A stretch of DNA of 64,000 bases, taken from the IMG/VR virus record IMGVR_UViG_3300030329_005371, positions 38,631-102,630 of that record. The stretch is one strand, 5' to 3'. Shown piece by piece: positions 34,601-45,300 of the stretch; positions within the stretch are counted from its first letter, which is position 1, and every line of letters starts with the position of its first letter. Position numbers and translations under genes: made by a program. The DNA comes from a virus. The notes beneath the pieces are model-generated. The model had not been told where the DNA came from. It did not search any database and saw only the letters and a program-made list of their open reading frames with translations.

Positions 34601-35197
34601 GTAGGAGTTCAAGGCGATTCGAAAGAATTACTATGTTTAATTAATTTACTCAAGCAAGATGAAACGTTTAGATTGATTACAAGGTATATTTTTCCAAGTA
34701 AGAAATTATTATCTACGTTGGCTATTTATAATGATATGGGCTTTTTAAGATCAATCGGAGAAATAACGGTGGCCGATGGCGACGCCGCAGGCATCGATTC
34801 CACCTTTGCCTCCAAGCCGGGCTCCAAAGTTACTTTTGACGATGATGGAAATCTTAGCTATGAAGAATCGATTGTAGGATGGGCCTCTGCTGATGATCGA
34901 GAGCCGGGCATGTTTAGCGGCTGGTTTATTCGAGAATGGGACAATTGGGACGCTCAGATACTCGGCAAATCAAATGTAAAGCTGAAAAGAATGTTTAAGC
35001 GCGCCTATAATTCTAGAGATTGGAAATTTAATTTAGATCTTATGTTTTCCTTTAATCCAACAGGATTTTGGATTAATCGACTCAAGAATCTAATGCGCCC
35101 ACGCCCAGGCCAAGCGCTCGTACCGCGATGGCGCCGGCGCAAACTTAGAAGGAATCCTTTCGATGCAAACGGAAAGTTATGTAAAAAAGATCAATGA
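28691..35197 (+). CDS. Giant virion protein of 2168 residues with HxH metal-site region
   Basis: No family is recognised for most of its length. Visible parts are an acidic linker near residues 163-182 (E-E-E-E-D-E-A-E-E-E-D), a long mixed helical middle, a Gly/Ala-rich hydrophobic stretch near 1651-1683 that could enter a membrane, and a 65-residue region near 1780-1850 with three H-x-H pairs (H-T-H, H-K-H, H-D-H). H-x-H pairs hold iron in T4 gp37 fibre tips and recur in phage structural proteins. The C-terminus is basic. It sits directly before gp25, so a baseplate or tail hub role is likely; a tape-measure protein is less likely given its mixed composition. Confidence 0.6.
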   Translation: MANSKFLELQDTDNSNLIDKCDELTAVPSENVCVRCKKDPNYTPPDWKARNVDEPWLNERNCKYFITINTNEKSVTPSASATDAEISEFMERMFQTYMTEAIDGILAFYEKENSDDNIDSLRDKTTVEKYDLDIRIHSRVQLLYSIAFEDVALIPDAPERPSDEEEEDEAEEEDSDAADITVAYQVDELTENLLKVRKGLHLYANYLKIYRLTQKGNLIKVNDNSVFNLKRYGDNGFEGTGVLERIIKDIDRFLHDRGYKIRGGFVNVLQGMGQQIVDNIEFTFSKDYELKKMVITTFQCGEKRIVFKKKLHPLLRKGHFKDKTAMAYLSKVDEMANDLMAREPMPWLEFVISHTYPELVETFNWPIDSPVNEETTKSCIGEALLSEMKQVGSDILDIDFGLHDAILMLFNNEACKTNLAEVHDDEVKLNLVYDPQFRDPKTMWATAKAQAFEQIENEGGAFLTACMSLFGEEADSGGGSEAAKQKTGRFLDRIKLCGLTDMGVEAIKCLMGGLSFEEAVGKILKATIRNMSLENFGEFFELLSPEQQMRLEAHARNNMESGTGIFKDGSNNQRINAYIEAGEGTSEITDFRPWSNRRGMKERIEAGDASRDKVSKWGTRGSEIGAIEEHANPHPSTGTLAQSYLGPPNVVDSSTFGLLMELYAEAIIDVFQDDLLNIVQLLNRFPGAQILARSLMLLDCPKPPLFEPSVLDFIKDRELPFCGGMKDITLPQFQNPMAWVPVRKDIWSAIKVAFKLALQKVLVAVITRIITKICNLLGTTLCTALKTTGQLVAAAANPNDPRAIEDIIRDTICDADASDETVKDTLMDMFSKLGLGAAAMADTEKLMNFSNDLSNSLTRAEMMGAFLGKPTNEALTVMDNLIENEYPEYRDALPNKDALADFTNGIGNLLPADYRSAMNDFVDQLPPDDAFPANPSLCATPQDFENFCNLREGLLQGRASPGQARAMAEQYCEGLGDELEDIADLLQKGPQKAMADAMPQLISDPGCDNGIIPFQPEGATTAANQALGRMMKQLHLKFSMDMIGNGPGERNWGMMNMIMSDTMGNPLTAHNRKAYFNKAYVNFLVDDADAGDEDDVANFRKEGQFPYKVAGWLQEQLSTMMPIIETHNDFTEDTYINKTFEELGLSLYGGVSAIELPEFGYRTVAWIDNEQEAVTFVRLGRKKTPDLTLSFYDNNRGRAEGDASMYSEAFDVDLFLGDLVEANVGEATLIRNIPADASRINVVVRLNQNADGAEPLEEGMTRDQRKEMKKRGRDPSIIVDRAYEFLAVDDEFSNLQALSEYTNFQRCFTTQTEHTPQLTLFHEILTQNGRSVTIGGLKSVYDNLLTVMMSDFISKVANNEEAFLYGAKFDELTREDAAYVVKDDQTDSPGGTPYGEATIDGEIITNDNMILGVSYDQYINDSLGTPENTRVFYLNPADYGGKYINPPIHVKPMVGEGWMGIIDVVFPEISPCKPTRTDLIDFQDIEDEIQETYRNLPEDKRLQHDPDCVRELPYNRVLERMSVAKIQGIIKAACRIYSSAHFIKTLATFTTFAPDFDKVFSSIYPQYIVEVMEESFKDAQPDGWERLSTFKDEEFWYAFLEQSVQAYGRLLDEGKIEDPPESVLRALEELNNVQSSYDFPSRDDWLKAQDVAGDVGKSLAAGAAAAAIPVPGSAVVAGTAVAISQWKTYKQYKEELNFEAIKSSEEQAKIVLKEWVKTELQNTSARFIENLKDLGVEPEVRDIDYYFLETFTQGGINLNLNQEIVEIEEDYPSGPSHGQTSNNLGHTHVYYVDEDGNGWAYEASNPTEPRIRHKHEIINWVVQPASSDCYPKCKEVFEGPAGLGPHDHSITNLIVPIGDVESYDYTPATNSSAPFVIEKYISIDGTKYSIERGTEIIKSRDPTLNISDIYPGTLELTYEADPNTGEPIPSGLTGELGVRHGLLFSYYEAYEKTPITSVEIDALDYETQAFVGVQGDSKELLCLINLLKQDETFRLITRYIFPSKKLLSTLAIYNDMGFLRSIGEITVADGDAAGIDSTFASKPGSKVTFDDDGNLSYEESIVGWASADDREPGMFSGWFIREWDNWDAQILGKSNVKLKRMFKRAYNSRDWKFNLDLMFSFNPTGFWINRLKNLMRPRPGQALVPRWRRRKLRRNPFDANGKLCKKDQ

Positions 35198-35223
35198 AGC
35201 GATAATTATTAAGGAGAAAGAAA

Positions 35224-35589
35224 ATGCCGTCTATTGGACTTAGTTTGCCTATCACTTATAATTCTAATGATGGCTTCACTATGATTAAAAATCTTCATCA
35301 TATGATTAGGCAAAATTTAAAAATGCTCATTCTTACAAACCCAGGAGAGAGAGTAATGGAGCCAACATACGGAGTAGGTCTTTCAAGGTTTTTGTTTTCT
35401 AATTATAGTGAAAATATAGAAGCTACAATTCGTACGCGCATCCAAGAACAAGTAGAAATGTATTTGCCTGTTGTCGCAATTCAGAATATCTTTTTTGAAA
35501 ATAAGATGGAAACTAATACTATTTTAATAACGCTTAAGTATGTGGTGCCGGGTCTAGGAATAGACGATTTATTACAATTAGCTATTTAG
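35224..35589 (+). CDS. Baseplate wedge protein, gp25/GPW family
   Basis: A 121-residue protein of the normal length for the family. I-R-Q-N-L-K-M-L-I-L-T-N-P-G-E-R-V-M-E-P-T-Y-G-V-G-L form the signature: a helix ending in a strand, then N-P-G-E-R and the G-x-G-L segment, followed by I-x2-R-I-x-E-Q-V as the second helix. T4 gp25 joins the wedge to the sheath and starts sheath polymerisation. It marks this phage as having a contractile tail. AAGGAG precedes the ATG at a good distance. The next gene is the gp6-like wedge protein, the usual order. Confidence 0.92.
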   Translation: MPSIGLSLPITYNSNDGFTMIKNLHHMIRQNLKMLILTNPGERVMEPTYGVGLSRFLFSNYSENIEATIRTRIQEQVEMYLPVVAIQNIFFENKMETNTILITLKYVVPGLGIDDLLQLAI

Positions 35590-35606
35590 AATAAGGAAAT
35601 TTGATA

Positions 35607-37397
35607 ATGCCCCAAGATAAAATTATCCCCATAAACTATACGAGTAGAGACTATATCACTATTCGAGAAGATTTGATGGAACTAGCAGAGAGATTCTATC
35701 CTGATAATTTTCAAGATTGGAGTGAGGGCTCTTTTGGCTCAATGATGATTGACGCAGTAGCATATGTTGGAGATCAGTTATCTTTCTATCTTGATTATAA
35801 TGTCAATGAGTCATTTCTGGACACGGCCTACGGATTAGGTAATATAATTCGCCATGGCCGAGCGTTAGGATATAAAGATCCCGGCCGCGCCTCTACGTAT
35901 GGCGAGCTAGCCTTTTATGTAGAAGTGCCAGCCTCTCCGTCAGGCCTAGGCCCTGATTCGCGTTATATTCCTGTTCTAAAGAAAGGAAGCCGATTTAGCT
36001 CTACTTCGGGACAGAACTTTCTTCTAACAGCAAATGTAGACTTCGCCAATCCCGCTAATCCCGTGGTGGTTTCTAAGGTGACAGACTCCACCGGCGCGCC
36101 CACGCACTATGCTTATAAAGCGTATGGAACAGTTGTTTCCGGACGCCTGGGAACTACCACAGTTACAGTGGGTAGTTTTCAAAAATTCCGAAGAGTACTT
36201 TTACCGATTCCGGACGTAGCTGAAATTATTTCGGTTACAGATTCTAGTGGCCAGCAATATTTTGAAGTAGAGAATCTCGCACAAGATATTGTCTATAGGG
36301 AAATAACAAACAAAAACTTTCAAAATGATAATGTCCCTTCTATCTTGAAGCCTCTGATCGTTAATCGTAAATTTGTATTAGTTAGAGAAAATATGGCTAC
36401 CTTTTTACAGTTTGGGAGCGGTGATGCGGCAGAGATCGACATAGTTGCGGAGCCTCAGCAGGTCGCGCTCGATATTTTCGGAAAAAACTATGTCTCTAGT
36501 ACTTCATTTGACCCCACTCGTCTTTCTAAGAATAGAAGTTATGGGCTTGTTCCTACGAATACTAAACTGACAGTAACTTATAGGGTGACAAATTCCGCTA
36601 ATTCGAATGCTGCGGTAGGAAGTATTACCCGAGTGTCGGATGCTAGTATGAGATTTGCCAATCTATCAACGTTAGCGCCAAGTACAATCACAAGCGTACG
36701 TAACTCTTTAGAATGCTCCAACGAATCTCCTATCGTGGGAGATATTACTTACGCTAGTACGACTGAAATTAAACAACGCATTTACGACACATTCCCCACG
36801 CAGAATCGCGCCGTAACACAAGCAGATTATGAAAATATTGCGTATAGGATGGCCCCTCAGTTTGGCTCTATTAAGCGCTGCTCTGTTCAAAAAGATACTG
36901 CTTCTCTTAAGCGAAACCTTAATATGTATGTTATTTCTGAAGACGTGTACGGCAAATTAATAAAAACTAATTCTACTATTAAAAATAATTTAAAAACTTG
37001 GCTAAACAATTATAGAATGATTAATGATACTGTCGATATTCAGGATGCTTATGTTATAAATCTTGGTTTAGATTTTTCTATTTCGGTCTTAAGTGCTGGC
37101 AACAAGGAAATGGCCATGGCTCAAGCCTTGGCAACTTTACGCAGTTATTTAACCAGAGGATACTATATTGGTGAACAGTTTTCAATTAGTCAAATATATT
37201 CACTATTAAAAAGTGTTCCGTCTGTTTTAGATGTGAAGGCTTTGAGAATTTTTGCCAAAACAGGCGCGCAATATTCTAATGTAGCCTTTTCGGTAAATCA
37301 AAATACTTCTCCGGATGGAAGCTATATAATTTGTCCAAAAAATGCTATTTTTGAGATTAAATATCCTCAAGTCGACATTAAAGGTAAGGCTAGATAA
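35607..37397 (+). CDS. Baseplate wedge protein, T4 gp6-like
   Basis: A 596-residue protein started at ATG 35607 with AAGGA at 35593-35597; a TTG two codons upstream is less likely. The N-terminus I-N-Y-T-S-R-D-Y-x-T-I-R-E-D-L and then D-W-S-E-G-S-F-G-S-M-M-I-D-A-V-A-Y-V-G-D-Q-L and S-F-Y-L-D are the gp6/J family hallmark. A later Q-A-D-Y-E-N-I-A-Y segment is also typical. T4 gp6 forms the inner ring of the wedge and opens on contraction. Follows gp25 as expected. Confidence 0.88.
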   Translation: MPQDKIIPINYTSRDYITIREDLMELAERFYPDNFQDWSEGSFGSMMIDAVAYVGDQLSFYLDYNVNESFLDTAYGLGNIIRHGRALGYKDPGRASTYGELAFYVEVPASPSGLGPDSRYIPVLKKGSRFSSTSGQNFLLTANVDFANPANPVVVSKVTDSTGAPTHYAYKAYGTVVSGRLGTTTVTVGSFQKFRRVLLPIPDVAEIISVTDSSGQQYFEVENLAQDIVYREITNKNFQNDNVPSILKPLIVNRKFVLVRENMATFLQFGSGDAAEIDIVAEPQQVALDIFGKNYVSSTSFDPTRLSKNRSYGLVPTNTKLTVTYRVTNSANSNAAVGSITRVSDASMRFANLSTLAPSTITSVRNSLECSNESPIVGDITYASTTEIKQRIYDTFPTQNRAVTQADYENIAYRMAPQFGSIKRCSVQKDTASLKRNLNMYVISEDVYGKLIKTNSTIKNNLKTWLNNYRMINDTVDIQDAYVINLGLDFSISVLSAGNKEMAMAQALATLRSYLTRGYYIGEQFSISQIYSLLKSVPSVLDVKALRIFAKTGAQYSNVAFSVNQNTSPDGSYIICPKNAIFEIKYPQVDIKGKAR

Positions 37398-39364
37398 TGC
37401 TTAGAAGATATTCGGCTAGCGCCGATAATACAATTGTGAATGCTTACCAGCCTAATTTGGTAACACGCGGTACCGGTGCTAATGCTGGTCGAGCAGACAT
37501 CCTAGAGACATTTTCTATCTACGGAAGACAGGCTACCGGCTCGCAAGAATTGTCTCGTATTCTTCTTAAATTTCCGGTAGCCAAGATAAACACAGATCGT
37601 ACAGCTGGAAAGATTCCTGATAGTGGTTCTGTGAGTTTTTATTTGCGGATGTTTAATGCGCCTAGTTCAAAAACTGTACCGCGAGATTATAAACTTGTAA
37701 TTCAAGCGCTTTCTTCTTCATGGCAGGAAGGAGATGGGTTAGACTTAGAGGGCTATAAAGATACAACTTATGATAAATATGGCTCTAACTGGATTGTAGC
37801 AAACGATACTTTGGCCAATGCTAGCGCAACTTTTGGGGGACTAGCGGCTTTAGTTTCTGATAATGGAACCGAGCTTACTCTTATTGACTATAATGGCGAC
37901 ACAGTTACACTTACAACGGACAGCAGTCTAGCTCCTACTGCTGGGACTGCCACCAAAATAGGCACTAACGGAATTAGTTCCAATGCACAAGCAACCCAGG
38001 CTTTACATGTGACTTTTGCCGCGGCAATTGCTGCCGGCAATCTTTCGATGACACTGACACCCACTACTTGGACTAGTGAAACGTCTATTACTTTAACTTA
38101 TAAATACCCAGGCCCCGCCGGCAATAGGGCCATTGTTGTGCCGGCGAATGTTACAACTCAAGGAGGCGCTTCTGGAGTAGATGGATATTTTACCGGAGGT
38201 ACCGGCCGCTGGTATTCAGTTGGCGGTGATTATGTCACTAAACGCAGGCCCGTAACTCAACATTTTAGCGCCGGTACTGAAAATTTAGAGGTTAATGTAA
38301 CACAATTTGTAGAGGATTGGATCAAAGGCGCCACTAGTTCTGTTGGCGATGGATATGTTAATTATGGCTTAGGAATCAGATTTTCTTCTTCTTATGAGGC
38401 TTCGTCCTCCGCGCGCGCCGTCCGAAAAGATAGCAATGTAATTTTTAATCCCGCCGGCGCAGTAAAATCTTATTATACTAAACGATTTTTTGGTCGCGGT
38501 TCCCAATATTTTTTCTTTAAGCCTATCATAGAAGCTCGTTGGAATTCGGCCAAAACAGATGATCGCGGCAATTTCTTCTTCAGCAGCTCGCGCGCGCCAG
38601 CTTCAGAAAACTTAAATACTCTTTATTTTTATAATGTCGTTCGAGGAAGATTAACGAACCTCCCAGGCATCGGCTCTTCAGGTAAATTAGTAGTTAGTTT
38701 GTTTTCAGGCTCTAAAGACAACACCGGCCCATCCGGATCGGGAGTGGCGCGCAACCCGCTAACCTTGTGCGCATCAACATACTTCGCTACAGCAAGTTAT
38801 GTATCGACAGGAATTTATTCTTGTAACGTTTGTTTGCCCTCCTCTTCAGTTAAAACGGTTTATGATGTATGGTTTTCAGGAAGTGACGATATTGGTAACC
38901 CCAATAAAGCTAAGCAATATTTTACTGGCTCCTTCCGGCCGATGTCTATAGATGGTGGAGAGTCTACTGCTACATCGCTGTACTATCTTTCACTAACCAA
39001 CCTTCAGCCAAAATATTTACGAAATGATACGGCGCGCCTTAATTTATTTGTAAGAAAGAAAGGCTGGAAACCTACGATCTATACAGTGGCAAACACCAAG
39101 ATTGAGACAGAAACAATCATTAGTGCTTCTTATAGAGTGTATAGACTACTAGATGGCTACCCTGCTGTTCCGTATGGAACGGGGAGTGAAAATCACACAG
39201 GCTTATCTTATGATGTATCAGGAAATTATTTTGATTTAGACATGACGTTGTTAGAGCCGGGATATGCCTATGGCTTGAAGTTTGCTTTTTATGATGAGAG
39301 AAATCTGTCGTGGAATGAACAACACGAGGTGTTTAAGTTTAGAGTAGAAGACTATGAGTATTAA
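37397..39364 (+). CDS. Virion protein with DNRLRE-like head and inserted domain
   Basis: A 655-residue beta-rich protein. Residues 1-135 have the layout of a DNRLRE-type jelly roll (S-R-I-L-L-K-F, L-V-I-Q-A-L-S-S-S-W-Q-E-G-D-G). Residues about 141-270 form a Thr/Gly/Ala-rich insert of the type T-L-I-D-Y-N-G-D-T-V-T, then A-A-A-I-A-A-G, then A-G-N-R-A-I-V-V. A similar insert occurs in the next gene. The rest continues the beta structure. Likely a baseplate-attached appendage or adaptor. The stop overlaps the next start by 11 bases. Confidence 0.6.
   Translation: MLRRYSASADNTIVNAYQPNLVTRGTGANAGRADILETFSIYGRQATGSQELSRILLKFPVAKINTDRTAGKIPDSGSVSFYLRMFNAPSSKTVPRDYKLVIQALSSSWQEGDGLDLEGYKDTTYDKYGSNWIVANDTLANASATFGGLAALVSDNGTELTLIDYNGDTVTLTTDSSLAPTAGTATKIGTNGISSNAQATQALHVTFAAAIAAGNLSMTLTPTTWTSETSITLTYKYPGPAGNRAIVVPANVTTQGGASGVDGYFTGGTGRWYSVGGDYVTKRRPVTQHFSAGTENLEVNVTQFVEDWIKGATSSVGDGYVNYGLGIRFSSSYEASSSARAVRKDSNVIFNPAGAVKSYYTKRFFGRGSQYFFFKPIIEARWNSAKTDDRGNFFFSSSRAPASENLNTLYFYNVVRGRLTNLPGIGSSGKLVVSLFSGSKDNTGPSGSGVARNPLTLCASTYFATASYVSTGIYSCNVCLPSSSVKTVYDVWFSGSDDIGNPNKAKQYFTGSFRPMSIDGGESTATSLYYLSLTNLQPKYLRNDTARLNLFVRKKGWKPTIYTVANTKIETETIISASYRVYRLLDGYPAVPYGTGSENHTGLSYDVSGNYFDLDMTLLEPGYAYGLKFAFYDERNLSWNEQHEVFKFRVEDYEY
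37819..38205 (+). other. Inserted beta-domain, first copy
   Basis: This stretch encodes a compact Thr/Ala/Gly-rich unit with a D-G-D-T-V-T-like strand, a central A-A-I-A-A helix and an A-G-N-R-A/N-S-I-x strand before the exit. A unit with the same order lies at 44570-45020 in the next, giant gene. Both interrupt otherwise unrelated beta-rich proteins, so it looks like a movable domain in phage structural proteins. Its function is not known; capsid or tail decoration is a guess. Confidence 0.45.
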
Positions 39365-42300
39365 AAAATTATTCGATTCCGCTAATCCAAGCATTATTTT
39401 CGAAGATTATAAAAATGAAAAAGAGATGTTTGAGTTTGTTGAGTCTCGCGACAATGCACGCCAGATCAACATTAAGAATGAAACATTTGTACCACACCTA
39501 GATTACTCTCAGCCAGTAAATTTTATTCGTTATGGTTCTGCGTATTATTTTTATCAGGGCGCCCTTAAGAAAATATCAGATTACTATCCTTATGATGGAT
39601 CCTCGGCCGAAAAAGTAAAGTTCTACAATAGTCTTTTCGAGGGTGAAAAATACGTTTTTGATAAGAGGTACCCCACCACTACAGGATATGTTATTATGTC
39701 TGTGGATGGTTGGGGCTCACGTTCTGGAGCGCAGGTTAACGGCTACGGTATGCCTGCTACTCCTGAATATATCACCTTCAAGGGCGGCCCTCTTACAGCA
39801 TCGGGCACTTCAATGGTTTCACGCGGCCCCGATCCGGATACCAATAAAGTAAATTATTCTAATATCTATGACGAAAACATATATGAAACCGCAGGGTTGC
39901 CTGATGATTATGGAAAAGGCACTCGACTTTCTAATTTGCGCTCAAATTTCGATGACGGAGTGACAGCGGAATTTTGGCTTAAAAAGACGAGCTTCGATCT
40001 TACAAAAACTGGTAAGGAAGTTGTCGCAGATATATGGAACAATTATTCGTTATCTACAGGAAAATATGGTCGGATAACTTTAGAATTGACAGGAGGTTTT
40101 TCCGGCAATACACCTTTCATGTTTACGGTTCAGTCGGGTACCACCTCGGTAGCCCTTCAGCGTATGCGAATTGGAAACAATATAACGCCGGCCTCTCTTA
40201 AGAATTGGGGGCACTATGCGTTTACTTTCCAAAATTCAGGTAGTAGTTTTGTGGTTAAACTCTATGAGAATGGAGTACTCAATGACATTAACATTTATAA
40301 TGGCAATATAAGTGAATTAAATTCTAAAGGGATGATGGGGCGCCTAGGCGGATTGATGCGGCCTCCCTCCGGATCTGCTATCGGAGCCGGCGCCGGAAAA
40401 CTAAGCGCTTCGCTAGATGAGTTTAGATTTTGGAAAGTTGCCCGAAATTCTCAACAAATTAGTCGTAATTGGTTCGCGCCAGTTAATGGCGGCACAAATA
40501 CAGATATTTCTAACACTACTTTGGGCGTCTATTATAAATTTAATGAAGGAATTGTAGGAAGCAGTTCAATTGATAGTATGGTTTTGGACTATTCTGGCCG
40601 ATTAAGTAATGGTGTTTGGACGGGCTATTCTGCCACTAGTCGAAATACAGGTTCGGCCATTGTATCAGCTAGTGCTGCGCGCACTGAAGCCGCCGATCCT
40701 ATTATCAGAGTAGAGCATCCTAAATTCATAGCGCTTAGTTCTTCGTTGCTGGCCACAGGCTCTTATTATGATTTGAATAACAACTCCTCGTTTATGAGTT
40801 ACGTGCCTAGTTGGATTATTGAAGAACACGAAGCCTTGGGTAATCCTAATATAAAGATTATTTCTCATATCTTAGGCTCTTATTTTGACAAGCTATATTT
40901 CTTAATCAAAGAAGTTCCTAAGATAAGAGAGTCTGATTACATCACTTCTTCGGTCGCTCCAGTTCCCTTTGCCAGACATCTGCCTCAATCTTTAGGCTTG
41001 TACACTCCTAATACTTTTATTGATGCGGATATTGTTGAAAAACTATTAAATCGAGACGCAACAAGATTCTTCGAAGGAGATTTAGTAGAAGCAAAAAATG
41101 AAATTTACGTAAATTTATATAATAATTTGGCTGAGATCTTTAAATCTAAAGGCACTGGCCGAGCTATTAGAAATGTATTAAGATGTTTTAATCTTGATGA
41201 TTCCTTATTACAATTCCGTCAATATTCCACTGGAGAGACCTATAGTTTAGCTAATAATTTACGCCAAAAACAGTATCAAAAGACATTTCTTAACAATGAT
41301 CATCGCAATAATCTGGCCGGTGTTGTATATCAGTGTACAGCCTCTTCTAATAGCGATAGTCGTGGTTATATTTCCGGAAGTTATGAAAGTTCGATAGCTG
41401 GCGCAGAGAACCCCTATGGGGCTACAATAGAAGCAGATATTATGTTTCCTACATATAATTTGCTTTCTAATACATTTCGTCGCCAACACGATCTTAGTAA
41501 AATGTCTCTGTTTGGCATGTACACGGCCAATACGGGAAGTGCCCGGGCCCTCGCCGGCGCCAACACAGCGTTCGTTTCTAGTTCAGATTATAGTAACTTT
41601 CAGGTATACGCCCAGCGCCCAACACCCCGCAGCAAAGATGTACAATTTATATTAAGTTCTTCTCGCTCGCCGTATCCGATCCCCTTGTTGACGAGCAGCG
41701 TGTTCTTTAATGTTTATGATAATAATTTATGGAATTTGTCGGTACGCCTACGACCCCAGGGGTATCCAATGGCCGCAGTTGTTAGCGGATCTATTGGATA
41801 TGGATATGATGTGGTGTTTCGTGGGACTAACTATATTCTAGACACCGAGTTGGAAAGCTTTGAAGTTTCAAGCAGCATTAGTCACGAAGCTGGTACTCGC
41901 TTTCTTCAATCAGCAAAAAGGCTTTATGTTGGTGCGCACCGCGATAATTTAACTGGTACTATTTCTCAATCGTGCGATGTGACCTTCTCTAGTGTCAAAT
42001 ATTGGACTAAATATTTAGATAATTATTCTTTAAGACAACACTCCAGAAATAGTCACAATAGTGGTATTTCCGGCTCGTATCGTAATATTTCTCCTCTTGA
42101 CCCTAACAACAAGAATAAGGATTTATTAAATTTAAATACATTAGCTCTTGAGTGGAATTTTACGGCTTTGTCCAAGAGCACCACTCATGGTAAATTCTTC
42201 GTAGAAGATTACAGCTCCGGGTCTGCCACCATGAGAAATAATTATGGTTGGCTTGGAAAAGTAAGCGGCTATCAGCATACTGGCCGCGGCTTTAGTTATG

Positions 42301-45300
42301 CGACCTCTTCCACTGACATAGCTTCAATTAAATCTCTTAATGTGTATGAGTTTATAGACCCAGAACAGGTGGTTTCTGACGAGATGATTAGAATTGTCTC
42401 CGGAGATGAAGAAGTATTCGATCTTACTCACACAGTACCCGACTATCTTTTCACGTTAGAGAAAAGCATGTATGGCGCTGTTTCAGCAGAGATGTTAAAC
42501 TTTTTTGCGGGCGTTATTGATTTTAATAGTTTGATTGGCGATCCGGTCAATCGCTATCGTGAGCGTTATAAAGATTTAGAAAAATTACGAGAAATTTTCT
42601 TTCGTAGGGTTACGAAAGTCACCGATGTAGAAAAGTTTTTAAATTATTATAAATGGTTTGATGATGCCATATCTATGATTATTCAACAGCTTGTTCCGGG
42701 ATCTTCTCCATATGTGGAAAATATTTTAAATATGATCGAGCCGCATGTGCTAGAGAGGTCGAAATACCAAACTAAGTTCCCGACATTAGAATTTAAAGAA
42801 CCAGAAATAGAATTTGCCCCCTTTAAGGGAATTTGGGAGAAAACGTATAGCTGGAAATTTGGCCACAGCCCCCTTCCGTCCAGCCCTCGCGACACTGAAG
42901 AGAATATTCTTTATTGGAAAAACCGGGCGCAAAGATGGAAGACTGAACTGAAAAAAGCAACTAATGGTCCACCAGATGCTATTGTAAATGAACAGCGCGA
43001 AAAAGTAAGAAAAGCGGTTGTAACGAATCCTCACGTTAGCAGTTCTATTCCCAAAGTCCGCACCCGCGGAGGCATGTCATATCAAGCGCCAAGGTATCCT
43101 CGTAGAAATTTCCAAAAGCCATATAGATTGGGAATACAAACTCCAGGCTCTGCTTCGGTATTATATGGAGGTGTAAACTTTGAGGCGTCTAAGAATATCC
43201 ACTTTACATATAATGCTTTGACCCCTGCAGGCCCAGTAAATACTGATAGCGGTGTTTTTGTTCCAGAAAATGTTTTGATGTCATTCATGAGTTCATTGAC
43301 AAAGATACCTCCATCTAAAGATCCTAAGCCAGCCTGGGTCAAAACTAAAAGATATTCTAAAGTTTTACATGGTCGCGATTATGAATCAGGCCTGGGCTAT
43401 AAAAATGTAAAGTCGTCCATTGCGTTTCCTTTTAATTTGTATGATAGCAGTGATGTAGTTAAAGCAGGTTATCAGGCACAGATTCGAAAAGTATTAAGCG
43501 GTGGCATCACCATTACCAACCTTCATAATGATGTGTATGGTCCTTATATTCTTGAAAGGCCCATGCAGGGCCCGTTTACAGAATATGCGGTTGGAGGCCA
43601 TCAATCAAGGCACATAACTATCAATAAAGGTGCGGACACTTGGAAAACCAGACCCGAAGCTTGGAAGCTTCTTTTAGCATGTTGTACAGATTTGTCCCGC
43701 AGTATTGAAGATTCTGGCGCTATTGGTTTGGTGGGAGCTGACTACCCGTATCCCGGATCCAACGGCGGCGCCGAAGGTGATATTCGCCCATATCCCCAGA
43801 CGGCTAGCCAAAAGGCGGTCTATTATCGAGACTTTGTGTCGAAGCGTCCGGTTAATATACGCAACATTCACCATACCACTGGTTCGACAATCTTAGGAAA
43901 TTATAACAATAATTATGACTTCTTAAATACGGTGGGCGCCTATTCTAATCCTAGACAGTTTGTGGAAAAACAGCCTCAGCTGCCCAATATTATTTTTGAG
44001 AACTCCGGATCTAATTTTGGTCGACTTGGTTCAACTCGCACACTGGTCGACCGCGGCCCTACTAGCGTTCGTAATCTTTTGAATATTCGCCGAAGCGAGC
44101 CTTTTAAAAATGTACGCTATAGTCATTTTAACTTTTTATCTTCTTCTAAGCTTCCAGCAAGAATTAACGGCAGAGGATATCCCGGCGAATATTCTGTAGG
44201 CTATTTGACCGGATCCAAGAACAAATCAGTTATACGCGGCCGATTTGCTGCACCCGGAGGTATTGAAATTGCCACTCCCGGCTATAATGATTTTAGATCT
44301 GATTCTTATTCGGTATATAACAGTGTCAATAATAGAAATCTGATGGTAAAAAGACCATTTCAGGCTTTCCCGCAGAATAAGTCTTTTATATCAGCTGAAA
44401 TTACTGGCGCAGGTCCAGCTGGTATTTCTGTCTTCGACATTCATGGTAAGGACTATGGACTTTACGCTCACCTGACAAGACATTCGGCTAAGTTTGGACG
44501 GTCATCAGTATGGATAACGGGCTCTCATACCGGCAGCGTTGAGCCTTTTCCAGGAGCGCTCGCTACGGGCGGCAGTCTAACAACTCCTGGCACTATTGCT
44601 AATGGTACTCAAATCACCATTACGGTGCCTGTATCCGCCGGCGGCGCCGGAAAGGCTGTTACGATTGAATTTACGACATCGGACTCTACTGGTGCTGGAG
44701 CTGCTGGCGCCAATAAGATTGGCATAGGCACCCCTGCTATATTTACCACATATAGGAATGCAGAATATGCGCGCGCACTAAGAGATGCGATTAACGGCGC
44801 CGAAAATAGTCTTGTAACATATGCTACGAGCGGTGAAGGTATTAAGGGAATAGGAGTAAAGGGAGTGAGCGCCTCTCCTAAAGGAGATTTATATGGATTT
44901 ACTAATGTTGCGGTAAGGGCGTTGTATGCGGGTACTGCCGGAAATAGTATCACTATGGCAAATGTGGCGGGAACTAGCCTTGTAACAGTGGGAACATTTA
45001 CTAGTGGCCAGAATAAGAAAAAGGGCCTCCTCACATACGGCGGACCCGGTAAGACTTACAACCAGCTTCCAAGTTTCCACAAAGTCAATAGAAATAATTT
45101 AACAGTACTTAAGCAATCGCACGCCGCGGCCGGCTTGGCTCAATACTCACCTAGTTCGGTATATGATAATTGGTATATAACTCACCAAATTCCTCGCTCC
45201 ACATTACAATATGCTTGGATTACGGCTTCGTGCCAATATCGTCGCGACGGTGCCTACGGTATGGTTAGCTCTGATTTCTTAACTAAAGACAGTACTGGAA

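Noticed and set aside
44609-45034. A 141-codon, Pro/Ala-rich minus-strand reading frame
   Set aside because: Antisense to the GC-rich inserted domain; no start signal or motif.
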